DNA of 35,224 bases from Stenotrophomonas maltophilia (GTDB lineage: Bacteria > Pseudomonadota > Gammaproteobacteria > Xanthomonadales > Xanthomonadaceae). The stretch's first letter is position 1; each line of letters opens with the position of its first letter. The stretch is from contig DGLB01000049.1 in NCBI GenBank assembly GCA_002387845.1, positions 1 through 35,224 of the forward strand. The letters run 5' to 3'. This document shows, one piece after another, positions 1-7,340 of this stretch. Both the position numbers and the translations under genes were made by a program. The notes below the pieces were generated by a model. That model worked only from the letters and a program-made list of their open reading frames with translations. It did no database searches and was not told the origin of the DNA.

Positions 1-39
1 CGCCGCGCACTGGCGCACGGCCCAGCGGCGTAAACGCAT
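1..39 (-). CDS. 5' end of an unidentified gene leaving the window
   Basis: An ATG at 39..37 on the minus strand opens a frame that stays open to the window edge and reads MRLRRWAVRQCAA. Its ATG shares a base with the TGA stop of the upstream DUF2388-like gene (TGATG overlap), an arrangement typical of translational coupling. The basic start followed by a neutral stretch could begin a signal peptide, but 13 residues cannot identify a family. From memory, DUF2388 genes in Pseudomonas often sit beside larger DUF4105 membrane or exported proteins; that identity here is only a guess. Confidence 0.5.
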   Translation of the reverse strand, partial: MRLRRWAVRQCAA

Positions 40-341
40 CAGCGGGCCAGCAGGGTCCGCGCCAGGGCCAGGTCGCTGGCCTCGCGCTGCGTGGCATCAC
101 GCTCGCGCAGGTGCACCAGCGCGGCTTCCAGGCGCGCACCGCGGATGGCACCGTCGCTGGCCACGAACGCCGCCGCGTCTTCGCGCGCGTCCAGCACCAC
201 CTTGTCGTCATCGGAACTGGACGAGCCGGCCGAAGAGGCACCGGATGCGGAACCGGCCGACGAGCCGGCGAAGCTGGAAGCCAGGGCCGAAAGCGGCAGC
301 GACAGAGCAAGCACGGCAACAACAAGAATCGGACGCATCAT
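39..341 (-). CDS. Small secreted DUF2388-like protein
   Basis: A 100-residue protein with a clear signal peptide (MMRPILVVAVLALSLPLSALA, cleavage near residue 21). A Ser/Gly/Ala-rich linker follows, and then a conserved-looking C-terminal block DDDKVVLDAREDAAAFVAS, IRGARLEAAL and ASDLALARTLL. That block resembles the DUF2388 family (small exported pseudomonad proteins of unknown function), recognised from memory. I chose the ATG at 341 because the signal peptide starts immediately there; the open frame continues upstream to 413 without a sensible N-terminus. An ATG one codon later is equally possible. The stop overlaps the start of the next minus-strand gene. Function unknown; periplasmic location is inferred. 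Confidence 0.65.
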   Translation of the reverse strand: MMRPILVVAVLALSLPLSALASSFAGSSAGSASGASSAGSSSSDDDKVVLDAREDAAAFVASDGAIRGARLEAALVHLRERDATQREASDLALARTLLAR

Positions 342-402
342 CAGGGTGTCATTCTGGCGGGAAAGCACAGAGCGTATCGGGTGCGTGAAGAACTGTCGCG
401 CC

Positions 403-1791
403 CTACAGGTCAAAAACCTTGCCGGGATTCAGCAAACCTTGGGGATCAAACGTGCGTTTGACTGCCTTCATCAGCGCGATTTCGGCCGGCCCACGGGTGC
501 TGTCCAGATAGCCCTTCTTCACCAATCCGATCCCATGTTCGGCGGAAATGCTGCCATCGAAGTCCTTCAGCACCTGCGCCAGCAGCTTGGTCACGTGCTC
601 GCACTGCTGCAGGAACTCGGCATCGCCGGTGCCATCGGGCTTGAGTACGTTGATGTGCAGGTTGCCGTCGCCGATATGGCCGAACCAGACCACGTCGAAG
701 TGCGGGTAGGCCTCACCAATCAGCGCCTGGGTCCGGGCCAGGAACGCCGGCATCGACGAAATGCGGACGGAAACGTCATTCTTGTACGGCTTGTAGCGCG
801 CCACCGCCTCGGTGATGCCTTCGCGCAGACGCCACAGCTGCGCGGCCTGCGCATCGCTCTGGCTGACCACGCCGTCGCTCACCCAGCCCTGCTCCATGCA
901 GGCCTCGAACGCGGCCATGGCCGCCGCTTCCTGGGCCTCGTCGCCGGCGGCGAACTCGGTGACAACGTAGAACGGATGCACCTCGGCAAACGGAGCCTGC
1001 GCGCCATGCGCAAGCACGTGTTCCAGCGCGCGGTCGGTGAAGAACTCGAAAGCCTGCAGCTGCAGCCGCTCACGGAAGGCCGCGAACACCTCCATCAGCA
1101 CCTCGAACGAGGGCAGCGCCAGCAGCATCACGTTGCTGGCCGGCGGCGGGTCGGTGAGCTTCAGGGTGGCCTCGACGATCACCCCGAGGGTCCCTTCCGA
1201 GGCGATCAGCAGTTGGCGGAAGTCGTAACCGCTGGAATTCTTGATCAACCCCTTGTTCAGCTCCAGCAGCTCGCCGCTGGCGGTGACCACTTTCAGGCCG
1301 GCGATCCATTCGCGGGTGTTGCCGTAGCGGATCACCCGGATGCCGCCGGCATTGGTGGCGATGTTGCCGCCAATCGAGCAGGAACCGCGCGCGGCGAAGT
1401 CGACCGGGTAGATCAGGCCATGTTCCAGCGCCGCGTTGTGCACCGCTTCCAATGCCATGCCGGCCTGCACGGTCAGGGTGCGGTCCACGGCATTGAACGC
1501 CAGCGGCTTGTTCATCCGCTCCAGGCTGAGCACCAGTTCGCCCTGTGCAGCCACGGCCCCGCCGGAAAGGCCGGTGCGGCCACCCGAGGGCACCACCGCC
1601 ACGCCCTGGGCACTGCACCAGCGCAGCACCGCCTGCACTTCCTCGACACTGGCGGGCAAGGCAATGGCCAGCGGGGCCGGCGTCCAGCGCCGGGTCCAGT
1701 CACGCCCGTAATGCTCCAGATCGGCCGCATCGGTCTTGAGCCGCAGCCCGGGGCAGTCCTGCAACAGCGATTCGAGGCGCGGGTCGGTCAT
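403..1791 (-). CDS. FAD-binding D-2-hydroxyglutarate-type dehydrogenase
   Basis: A 462-residue flavoprotein of the vanillyl-alcohol oxidase / GlcD superfamily. Residues about 35-215 form the FAD-binding PCMH domain, with VVPSGGRTGLSGG (67-78) and GSCSIGGNIATNAGG (136-150). The C-terminal FAD-oxidase domain holds HIGDGNLH (372-379) and EHGIG (418-422); H372, H379 and E418 match the metal/substrate site of D-2-hydroxyglutarate dehydrogenases. It would oxidise D-2-hydroxyglutarate (or D-lactate-like acids) and pass electrons to a flavoprotein or quinone. The start at 1791 gives the family's usual length; a GTG three codons upstream is an alternative. It is divergent from serA, and in Pseudomonas stutzeri a D2HGDH in this setting is reported to remove D-2-HG made by SerA. 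D-lactate dehydrogenase is the main alternative. Confidence 0.85.
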   Translation of the reverse strand: MTDPRLESLLQDCPGLRLKTDAADLEHYGRDWTRRWTPAPLAIALPASVEEVQAVLRWCSAQGVAVVPSGGRTGLSGGAVAAQGELVLSLERMNKPLAFNAVDRTLTVQAGMALEAVHNAALEHGLIYPVDFAARGSCSIGGNIATNAGGIRVIRYGNTREWIAGLKVVTASGELLELNKGLIKNSSGYDFRQLLIASEGTLGVIVEATLKLTDPPPASNVMLLALPSFEVLMEVFAAFRERLQLQAFEFFTDRALEHVLAHGAQAPFAEVHPFYVVTEFAAGDEAQEAAAMAAFEACMEQGWVSDGVVSQSDAQAAQLWRLREGITEAVARYKPYKNDVSVRISSMPAFLARTQALIGEAYPHFDVVWFGHIGDGNLHINVLKPDGTGDAEFLQQCEHVTKLLAQVLKDFDGSISAEHGIGLVKKGYLDSTRGPAEIALMKAVKRTFDPQGLLNPGKVFDL

Positions 1792-1956
1792 GGAACTCAC
1801 GGGGCCGGAGAAACCCCAAAGGTTAACGTACGGCCGGCGCTCACGCGACCGGGATGCGGCCGATGATGGATGCATCTGAAACCGTTGCCGCGCCGCACCA
1901 TTGCGGTGCCGTTCTGGCATAGTGGTCAACCCTCTCCACCGTGCCGCACTTTGCCC
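1792..1956. promoter_or_regulatory. Divergent promoter region between the dehydrogenase and serA
   Basis: A 165-bp region separates the two divergent starts and must hold both promoters. On the serA side there is a TGGCATAGT extended -10-like element (1915-1923) but no convincing -35. No strong Shine-Dalgarno precedes either ATG. A short inverted sequence CCGCA/TGCGG lies near 1893-1906. No recognised operator could be assigned. Confidence 0.35.
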
Positions 1957-3198
1957 ATGTCGCCGAAGAAGACCTCGTTCCCGAAGCAGGATATCCGTGT
2001 GCTGTTGCTCGAGGGGGTCAGCCAGACCGCCATCGACGTGTTCAGCGCGGCCGGCTATTCGCAGATCGAGGTGCACAGCAAGGCGCTGCCGGACGACGAG
2101 CTGAAAGCGCGCATCGCCGAAGCGCATATTGTCGGCATCCGCTCACGCACCCAGCTCAGTGCCGACGTACTGGCGCACGCCAAACGCCTGATGGCGGTGG
2201 GCTGCTTCTGCATCGGCACCAACCAGGTCGACCTGGAAGCGGCGGAACTGGCCGGCATTCCGGTGTTCAACGCGCCCTACTCCAACACCCGCAGCGTGGC
2301 CGAGCTGGTGATCGCCGAAGCGATCATGCTGACCCGCGGCATTCCGCAGAAGAACGCCGAATGCCATCGCGGCGGCTGGTCCAAGTCCGCCGCCGGCAGT
2401 CACGAGGTGCGCGGCAAGACGCTGGGCATCGTCGGCTACGGTCATATCGGCACCCAGGTCGGCGTCATGGCCGAGGCCATGGGCATGCAGGTGATCTTCC
2501 ACGACATCGAAACCAAGCTGTCGCTGGGCAACGCCCGCGCCGCGATCGATCTGGACGACCTGCTGGCCCGCGCCGACATCGTCACCGTGCACGTGCCGGA
2601 AACCGCGGCCACGCAGTGGATGATCGGCGCGCCGCAGCTGGCCAGGATGCGCCCCGGCGCGCACCTGATCAACGCCGCACGCGGCACCGTGGTCGATATC
2701 GACGCGCTGGATGCGGCGCTGCACGCGGGGCATATCGGCGGCGCGGCACTGGACGTGTTCCCGGTGGAACCGAAGGGCAACGGCGACGCCTTCGTCTCGC
2801 CGCTGACCGCACACGACAACGTGATTCTGACCCCGCACGTCGGTGGCAGCACGCTGGAAGCCCAGGACAACATCGGGGTGGAAGTGGCGGCCAAGCTGGT
2901 GCGCTACAGCGACAACGGCAGCACCCTGTCGGCGGTCAACTTCCCGGAAGTGACGCTGCCCGAGCACGCCGACAGCCTGCGCCTGCTGCACATCCACCAG
3001 AACGTGCCGGGCGTGCTGTCCAAGGTCAACGAGATCTTCTCGCGCCACAACGTCAACATCGACGGCCAGTTCCTGCGCACCGACCCCAAGGTGGGTTATG
3101 TGGTGATCGACATCACCGCCAGCGAGGAACAGGCCGCGGGTGTGCGCGAGGAGCTCGCCGCCATTCCGGGCACGTTGCGCACGCGCGTGTTGTATTGA
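1957..3198 (+). CDS. serA: D-3-phosphoglycerate dehydrogenase
   Basis: A 413-residue enzyme that oxidises 3-phosphoglycerate to 3-phosphohydroxypyruvate with NAD, the first step of serine synthesis. The sequence follows E. coli SerA closely over its whole length. GCFCIGTNQVDL lies at 82-93, the Rossmann motif GYGHIG at 160-165, NAARGTVVD at 239-247 with catalytic R242, E271 in the following loop, and H294 in TPHVGGST. A C-terminal ACT domain (about 340-413, with HIHQNVPGVLSKVN) implies feedback inhibition by serine. The open frame runs upstream to 1870, but the ATG at 1957 gives the family's normal length. It is divergent from the FAD dehydrogenase, which may remove D-2-hydroxyglutarate produced by a side reaction of SerA. 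Confidence 0.97.
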   Translation: MSPKKTSFPKQDIRVLLLEGVSQTAIDVFSAAGYSQIEVHSKALPDDELKARIAEAHIVGIRSRTQLSADVLAHAKRLMAVGCFCIGTNQVDLEAAELAGIPVFNAPYSNTRSVAELVIAEAIMLTRGIPQKNAECHRGGWSKSAAGSHEVRGKTLGIVGYGHIGTQVGVMAEAMGMQVIFHDIETKLSLGNARAAIDLDDLLARADIVTVHVPETAATQWMIGAPQLARMRPGAHLINAARGTVVDIDALDAALHAGHIGGAALDVFPVEPKGNGDAFVSPLTAHDNVILTPHVGGSTLEAQDNIGVEVAAKLVRYSDNGSTLSAVNFPEVTLPEHADSLRLLHIHQNVPGVLSKVNEIFSRHNVNIDGQFLRTDPKVGYVVIDITASEEQAAGVREELAAIPGTLRTRVLY

Positions 3199-3236
3199 TC
3201 ATCTGACGCCGCGCTCAGCACGAAATGCATGCTCTT

Positions 3237-3303
3237 GTAGAGCCGGGCTTGCCCGGCTGCCGGCAGCGTGCATGACGGTTCAGCCGGGCAAGCCCGGCTC
3301 TAC
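3237..3303. repeat. Inverted pair of GTAG-type REP elements
   Basis: Two 22-base units, 3237-3258 and 3282-3303, are perfect reverse complements separated by 23 bases. The left unit begins GTAGAGCCGGGC and the right unit ends GCCCGGCTCTAC. Each unit is itself a small hairpin (AGCCGGGC/GCCCGGCT). The GTAG start and internal palindrome match the GTAG REPs described in Stenotrophomonas maltophilia. The pair lies between the convergent ends of serA and the Nudix gene, where it could act as a two-way transcription stop or mRNA 3'-end stabiliser (inference). Confidence 0.85.
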
Positions 3304-3306
3304 GGG

Positions 3307-3888
3307 TCAGCGCCCCAGCCAGCGCTTCGCCATGCGCGGCAATGACGGATCCCCATCCGGCGTCTCGATCGCCTCTGCCGCCACCTCGGCCACCGTGCGC
3401 CAGGCCAGCGCCAGCGACTCCTCGCTGACCACGAACGTCTCGCTGCCCAGCGCCCGCACCACGTAGCGGGCGTCGTAATGCCAGTGGCCCGGCACGTCCT
3501 TGCGCTCGGGAATCCAGTGCTTGTCGATGTCGAACAGCCCCCCGTCCTCCAGCACCAGCCCGCTCAGGCCGGATTCCTCCTCGGCTTCCATCAGCGCCAC
3601 CTTGGCCAGGTCACGCTCGCCATCCGCGTGCCCGCCCAGCTGCAGCCAGCGATCCAGCTTGCGGTGATGGGTCAGCAGAATGCGCTCGCCGTCCGCGCTG
3701 ACCAGCCACGCACTACCGGTGAAATGCCCCGCCAGCCGGCTGCGCAGGAACGGGTTCTCGATATCGTCCAGAAGTGTGCTGAATTCGTCAGCCAGTCCGG
3801 CGTGTTCGGGATGTCTGCGGGCGTAATCCGCCAGTTGTGCACGCAGAGCGGCGTCTTGTCCTACAAGGGATTCAGAGTTCAGCGACAT
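3307..3888 (-). CDS. Nudix hydrolase
   Basis: A 193-residue protein with a Nudix fold in residues about 55-185. The Nudix box is GGHADGERDLAKVAL followed by MEAEEESGL; it keeps the catalytic glutamates of the xExxEExG helix, but the usual Arg before the first Glu is Met and the loop is one residue shorter than the textbook GX5EX7REUXEEXGU. Flanking cues are QLGGH and a HWHYDARYVVR strand. It would hydrolyse a nucleoside diphosphate linked to another moiety; the substrate cannot be told from sequence. Only three bases separate its stop from the REP pair. It is monocistronic and convergent with serA. Confidence 0.85.
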   Translation of the reverse strand: MSLNSESLVGQDAALRAQLADYARRHPEHAGLADEFSTLLDDIENPFLRSRLAGHFTGSAWLVSADGERILLTHHRKLDRWLQLGGHADGERDLAKVALMEAEEESGLSGLVLEDGGLFDIDKHWIPERKDVPGHWHYDARYVVRALGSETFVVSEESLALAWRTVAEVAAEAIETPDGDPSLPRMAKRWLGR

Positions 3889-4089
3889 GGAATCGGGGGG
3901 CGAAGGCGGGTTTGGCCCATTATCGCCGCCGATGCTGCATTTGCGCTTGTGCGCAGGCTTCAGCTTTGGCTAAGGTACAGCGGGTCGCCCGTTGGGGCGG
4001 CACCACTCCAATCAAGGGGGCGCGGCAATGTATCGCGCTCCGCTCAGTCCATTCAGCGGGGCCTGGCCCCGCATTACGGGAAGCACTGC
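3889..4089 (+). promoter_or_regulatory. Upstream region of the first permease, with candidate promoter and hairpin
   Basis: This 201-bp region holds a plausible but weak sigma-70 promoter, TTGTGC (3947-3952) and TAAGGT (3971-3976) with 18 bp between them. A tight G+C hairpin follows, GCGGGGC (4056-4062) and GCCCCGC (4066-4072), ending 17 bases before the permease ATG and beside its GGGAAG-like ribosome site. The hairpin could affect translation; that is inference. Confidence 0.35.
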
Positions 4090-5565
4090 ATGCTGAAGTC
4101 TCTGTTGAGGGTCAAACCGGTGGCACCGGCCGGGCACGTCGATGCCGGTGAGCCGATCGAAGGCAGCCTGGATGGCGAAGCCACACTGAAACGGACCCTC
4201 ACCGCGAGACACCTCATCCTGCTGGGCATTGGCGCGGTGATTGGCGCCGGTATCTTCGTGCTCACCGGTCAGGCCGCAGCCAACCATGCGGGCCCCGCCG
4301 TGATGCTGTCGTTCGTGATCGCCGGCTTCGCCTGCGCCCTGGCCGGCCTGTGCTACGCCGAGTTCGCGGCAATGATGCCGGTGTCCGGCAGCGCCTACTC
4401 CTATTCGTACGCCACCCTCGGCGAAGGCATGGCCTGGTTCATCGGCTGGTGCCTGGTGCTGGAGTATCTGTTCGCCTCGGCCTCGGTCGCGGTGGGCTGG
4501 TCGGCCTACCTGATCAGCTTCATCACCACCACGTTGCACATGCCGTTCCCGGATGCCCTCAGTGCCGCCCCCATCGCCTGGACCGGCCAGGAATTCGTGT
4601 CCTCTGGCAAGCTGTTCAACCTGCCGGCGGTGCTGATCGTGGCGGCGGTGTCGGGCCTGCTGTACGTGGGCGTGACCCAGTCGGCGTTCGTCAACGCGAT
4701 CATCGTGGCGATCAAGGTCGCGGTCATCTGCCTGTTCATCGGCGTGGGTGCCGCGCATATCGACCCGGCCAACTGGACGCCCTTCATTCCCGAAAACACC
4801 GGCGTGGACGGCGAATTCGGCTGGAGCGGCGTGTTCCGCGCAGCCACCATCGTGTTCTTCGCCTACATCGGCTTCGATGCGGTCTCCACCGCCGCCGGTG
4901 AAACCAAGGACCCGCAGCGCAACATGCCGATTGGCCTGCTCGGCTCGCTGGCGGTATGCACCGTGGTCTACATCATTGTCTGCGCGGTACTGACCGGCAT
5001 GATGCCGTACCACCTGCTGGGTACCGACAAGCCCGTCGCTACCGCGCTGGAGCCCTACCCCACGCTGTTCTGGCTGAAGATCGCGGTGGAAGTCGGCGCG
5101 ATTGCCGGTCTCTCCTCCGTGGTGCTGGTGATGATGATGGGCCAGACCCGGATCGCCTACACCATTTCCCGCGACGGCCTGCTGCCGAAGGTGTTCGGCA
5201 AGGTCCATGCCCGCTTCCGCACCCCGTACTGCGCCACCATCGTGGTCGGCGTGATCGCCGCTGCCTTGGCCGGGCTGGTGCCACTGAACGTGCTGGGCGA
5301 GCTGGTGTCGATGGGCACCCTGCTGGCCTTCGCCACGGTCTGCGTCGGTGTGCTGGTACTGCGCCGCACCCGTCCGGAGATGGAGCGTCCGTTCCGGGTT
5401 CCGGCAGTGTGGCTGATCGCCCCGCTGGGCGCGCTGACCTGTCTGTTCCTGTTCTGGCAGGCCTTCGCGGTGCACTGGCACTTGTTTGTCGGCTGGACGG
5501 TGCTGGGCCTGCTGATCTATTTCGGCTACGGCATCCGCAACAGCAAGCTCGCCAAGCAGTCATAA
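4090..5565 (+). CDS. APC-family amino-acid permease (first of tandem pair)
   Basis: A 491-residue inner-membrane transporter of the amino acid-polyamine-organocation superfamily, with about 12 hydrophobic segments starting near residue 37. The first helix carries the substrate-backbone-binding motif GIGAVIGAGIF followed by VLTGQAAANHAGPA, as in the cationic-amino-acid-transporter-like (YfnA/ApcT) branch. VSGSAYSYSY, FFAYIGFDAVST and SMGTLLAF are also characteristic. The start at 4090 is preceded by GGGAAG at suitable spacing and begins MLKSLL, like the second copy's MLKQLW; the open frame extends far upstream without similarity. The substrate is not predictable beyond an amino acid. It is paralogous to the next gene, sharing even the loop DPANWTPFIPEN. 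Confidence 0.92.
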   Translation: MLKSLLRVKPVAPAGHVDAGEPIEGSLDGEATLKRTLTARHLILLGIGAVIGAGIFVLTGQAAANHAGPAVMLSFVIAGFACALAGLCYAEFAAMMPVSGSAYSYSYATLGEGMAWFIGWCLVLEYLFASASVAVGWSAYLISFITTTLHMPFPDALSAAPIAWTGQEFVSSGKLFNLPAVLIVAAVSGLLYVGVTQSAFVNAIIVAIKVAVICLFIGVGAAHIDPANWTPFIPENTGVDGEFGWSGVFRAATIVFFAYIGFDAVSTAAGETKDPQRNMPIGLLGSLAVCTVVYIIVCAVLTGMMPYHLLGTDKPVATALEPYPTLFWLKIAVEVGAIAGLSSVVLVMMMGQTRIAYTISRDGLLPKVFGKVHARFRTPYCATIVVGVIAAALAGLVPLNVLGELVSMGTLLAFATVCVGVLVLRRTRPEMERPFRVPAVWLIAPLGALTCLFLFWQAFAVHWHLFVGWTVLGLLIYFGYGIRNSKLAKQS

Positions 5566-5571
5566 TTCCGC

Positions 5572-5605
5572 AACGGGCCGGCCCAGTGCCGGCCCGTTCG
5601 TTTTC
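5572..5605 (+). terminator. Rho-independent terminator between the permeases
   Basis: A perfect 11-bp stem, AACGGGCCGGC (5572-5582) with GCCGGCCCGTT (5588-5598), has a 5-base loop CCAGT and is followed by TCGTTTTC. It ends about 20 bases before the ATG of the second permease, so transcription from the first permease should largely stop here. Confidence 0.88.
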
Positions 5606-5625
5606 ACCCGACAAGACCCAAACAC

Positions 5626-7053
5626 ATGCTCAAACAACTGTGGGCCACCAAGCACCCGCATGCCGCCCATGAAGATGCCAACGGCCTGAGCCTGAAGCGC
5701 CATCTGGGTCCCTGGGGCCTGACCGCGCTGGGCATCGGCGCGGTGATCGGCGGCGGCATCTTCGTGATCACCGGCCAGGCCGCGGCCAACCATGCCGGCC
5801 CGGCGATCATGCTGTCGTTCGTGCTGGCGGCCATCTGCTGCGCGTTCTGCGCGCTGGCCTATGCCGAGTTCGCCTCGATGGTGCCGGTGTCCGGCAGCGC
5901 CTACACCTACACCTACGCCACGTTCGGCGAGCTCTCGGCCTGGTTCATTGGCTGGATGCTGGTGCTGGAGTACGGGGTCTCGGCGTCGGCGGTGGCGGTC
6001 AGCTGGACCGGCTATTTCCTCAGCCTGTTAAGCCATTTCGACATTCATCTACCCGCCGCGCTGGTGAGCGCGCCGCTGGATGCGCAACTGCGCCCGACCG
6101 GCGCGATTGCCAATGTGCCGGCCGCCATCCTGGTGCTGCTGCTGACCTGGCTGTGCTACGTGGGCATCAGCAAGTCCTCGGCGATGAACATGGCGATGGT
6201 GGTGTTGAAGACCGGGCTGATCATCCTGGTGATCGTGGTCGGCTGGAAGTATGTGGATCCGGCCAACTGGACCCCGTTCATTCCGGAGAACCAGGGCCCG
6301 GGCAAGTACGGCATGGAAGGGGTGCTGCGCGGCGCGGCGATGGTGTTCTTCGCCTACATCGGCTTCGAGGCGGTGTCGGTGGCGGCGCAGGAATCGCACC
6401 GGCCGCAGCGCGACATGCCGATCGGGATGATGCTGTCGCTGGTGATCTGCACGGTGCTGTACATCGCGATGGCGGCGGTGATGACAGGCCTGGTGCCGTA
6501 CAACCTGCTGGGCACGGACGAGCCGGTGGTGACGGCGGTGGCCGCGCATCCGCAGCTGGGCTGGTTGCGGGTGGTGGTGGAAATCGGCGCGCTGATCGGG
6601 CTGTCCTCGGTGGTGCTGGTGATGGTGATCGCGCAGCCGCGCATCTTCATGATCATGGGCCGCGATGGCCTGTTGCCGCCGGTGTTCACGAAGATCCACC
6701 CGACCTACCGCACGCCGCACATCAATACGGTGATCACCGGCATCGGCATTGCGCTGCTGGCGGCGCTGTTCCCGCTGGACGTGCTGGGTGAGCTGACCTC
6801 GATGGGCACGCTGATCGCCTTTGCGGCGGTGTGCGCGGGGGTGCTGATCCTGCGCCGGACCCAGCCGGACCTGCCGCGGCCGTTCCGGATTCCGGCGGCG
6901 TGGCTGGTGTGCAGCCTGGGCGTGCTGAGCTGCCTGGCGCTGTTGTCGGCGATGACGATGCACAACTGGATGTTGATGATTGGCTGGACGGTGATCGGGT
7001 TTGCGATCTACTTCCTGTACGGGTTCCGGCACAGCCGCCTGCGCGGGCGGTGA
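5626..7053 (+). CDS. APC-family amino-acid permease (second of tandem pair)
   Basis: A 475-residue permease, clearly a paralogue of the upstream gene: GIGAVIGGGIFVITGQAA in the first helix, then VSGSAYTYTYAT, DPANWTPFIPEN, FFAYIGFEAVSVAAQES and TSMGTLIAF. About 12 membrane segments are visible. The tandem arrangement implies local duplication and divergence, perhaps to widen amino-acid specificity (inference). The ATG at 5626 gives an N-terminus that aligns with the first copy. There is no good Shine-Dalgarno upstream (the bases before ATG are GACCCAAACAC), and a strong terminator ends only about 20 bases upstream. Expression may therefore depend on terminator read-through or on a promoter overlapping the upstream gene. 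Confidence 0.92.
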   Translation: MLKQLWATKHPHAAHEDANGLSLKRHLGPWGLTALGIGAVIGGGIFVITGQAAANHAGPAIMLSFVLAAICCAFCALAYAEFASMVPVSGSAYTYTYATFGELSAWFIGWMLVLEYGVSASAVAVSWTGYFLSLLSHFDIHLPAALVSAPLDAQLRPTGAIANVPAAILVLLLTWLCYVGISKSSAMNMAMVVLKTGLIILVIVVGWKYVDPANWTPFIPENQGPGKYGMEGVLRGAAMVFFAYIGFEAVSVAAQESHRPQRDMPIGMMLSLVICTVLYIAMAAVMTGLVPYNLLGTDEPVVTAVAAHPQLGWLRVVVEIGALIGLSSVVLVMVIAQPRIFMIMGRDGLLPPVFTKIHPTYRTPHINTVITGIGIALLAALFPLDVLGELTSMGTLIAFAAVCAGVLILRRTQPDLPRPFRIPAAWLVCSLGVLSCLALLSAMTMHNWMLMIGWTVIGFAIYFLYGFRHSRLRGR

Positions 7054-7106
7054 TGCTGATTTCGCTCACTCTTGCGCGAAGATCAAGAGCGGTGGCTCTG
7101 TATTGA

Positions 7107-7232
7107 TCCCTGTTTGGGTGGATCGGGGCGGGCGTTCCGGGGGACGCCGCAAGTACGTCCTTGTAGGCTCAGTCGCGGCATCCATGCCGCTCATGCCCCC
7201 TCCAACCCACCCCGACCCACCCTCGACAGGGC
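7107..7232. repeat. Imperfect long inverted repeat with internal palindromes
   Basis: Between the permease and mtnB, the left arm 7107-7132 (CCCTGTTTGGGTGG then ATCGGGGCGGG) is matched by the reverse complement of 7206-7232 (CCCTGTCGAGGGTGGG then TCGGGGTGGG) at roughly 22 of 25 positions, about 73 bp apart. Inside are GGACGCCGCAAGTACGTCC (7142-7160) and the near-perfect palindrome GCGGCAT-CC-ATGCCGC (7175-7190). Downstream is a small hairpin CGGGGT/ACCCCG (7260-7274). No gene is seen in 7054-7340. The structure looks like a dispersed intergenic repeat unit or a MITE-like remnant, which one sequence alone cannot prove. Confidence 0.5.
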
Positions 7233-7327
7233 GTCGGTGACGGAACCGGAAAGCAAGAGCGGGGTCCTACCCCGAACGGACTCCCCCAGGAAACCCGCTT
7301 TTCGCGACCAAACAACCGAAACCCCGC

Positions 7328-7333
7328 TAAAAT
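7328..7333 (+). promoter_or_regulatory. Candidate -10 element for a leaderless mtnB transcript
   Basis: TAAAAT at 7328-7333 lies seven bases before the mtnB ATG, so initiation at the usual distance would start at or next to the A of ATG. No Shine-Dalgarno is present upstream. No clear -35 was found. Leaderless mRNAs are known in xanthomonads; the assignment here is inference. Confidence 0.35.
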
Positions 7334-7340
7334 CGTCAAT

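Noticed and set aside
401..420. A GTAG at the stop codon of the FAD dehydrogenase as another REP unit
   Set aside because: The following bases do not form a hairpin, so only the tetranucleotide matches.
7054..7340. SAM or methionine riboswitch upstream of the methionine salvage genes
   Set aside because: No conserved riboswitch core could be recognised, and the likely promoter sits directly at the mtnB start.
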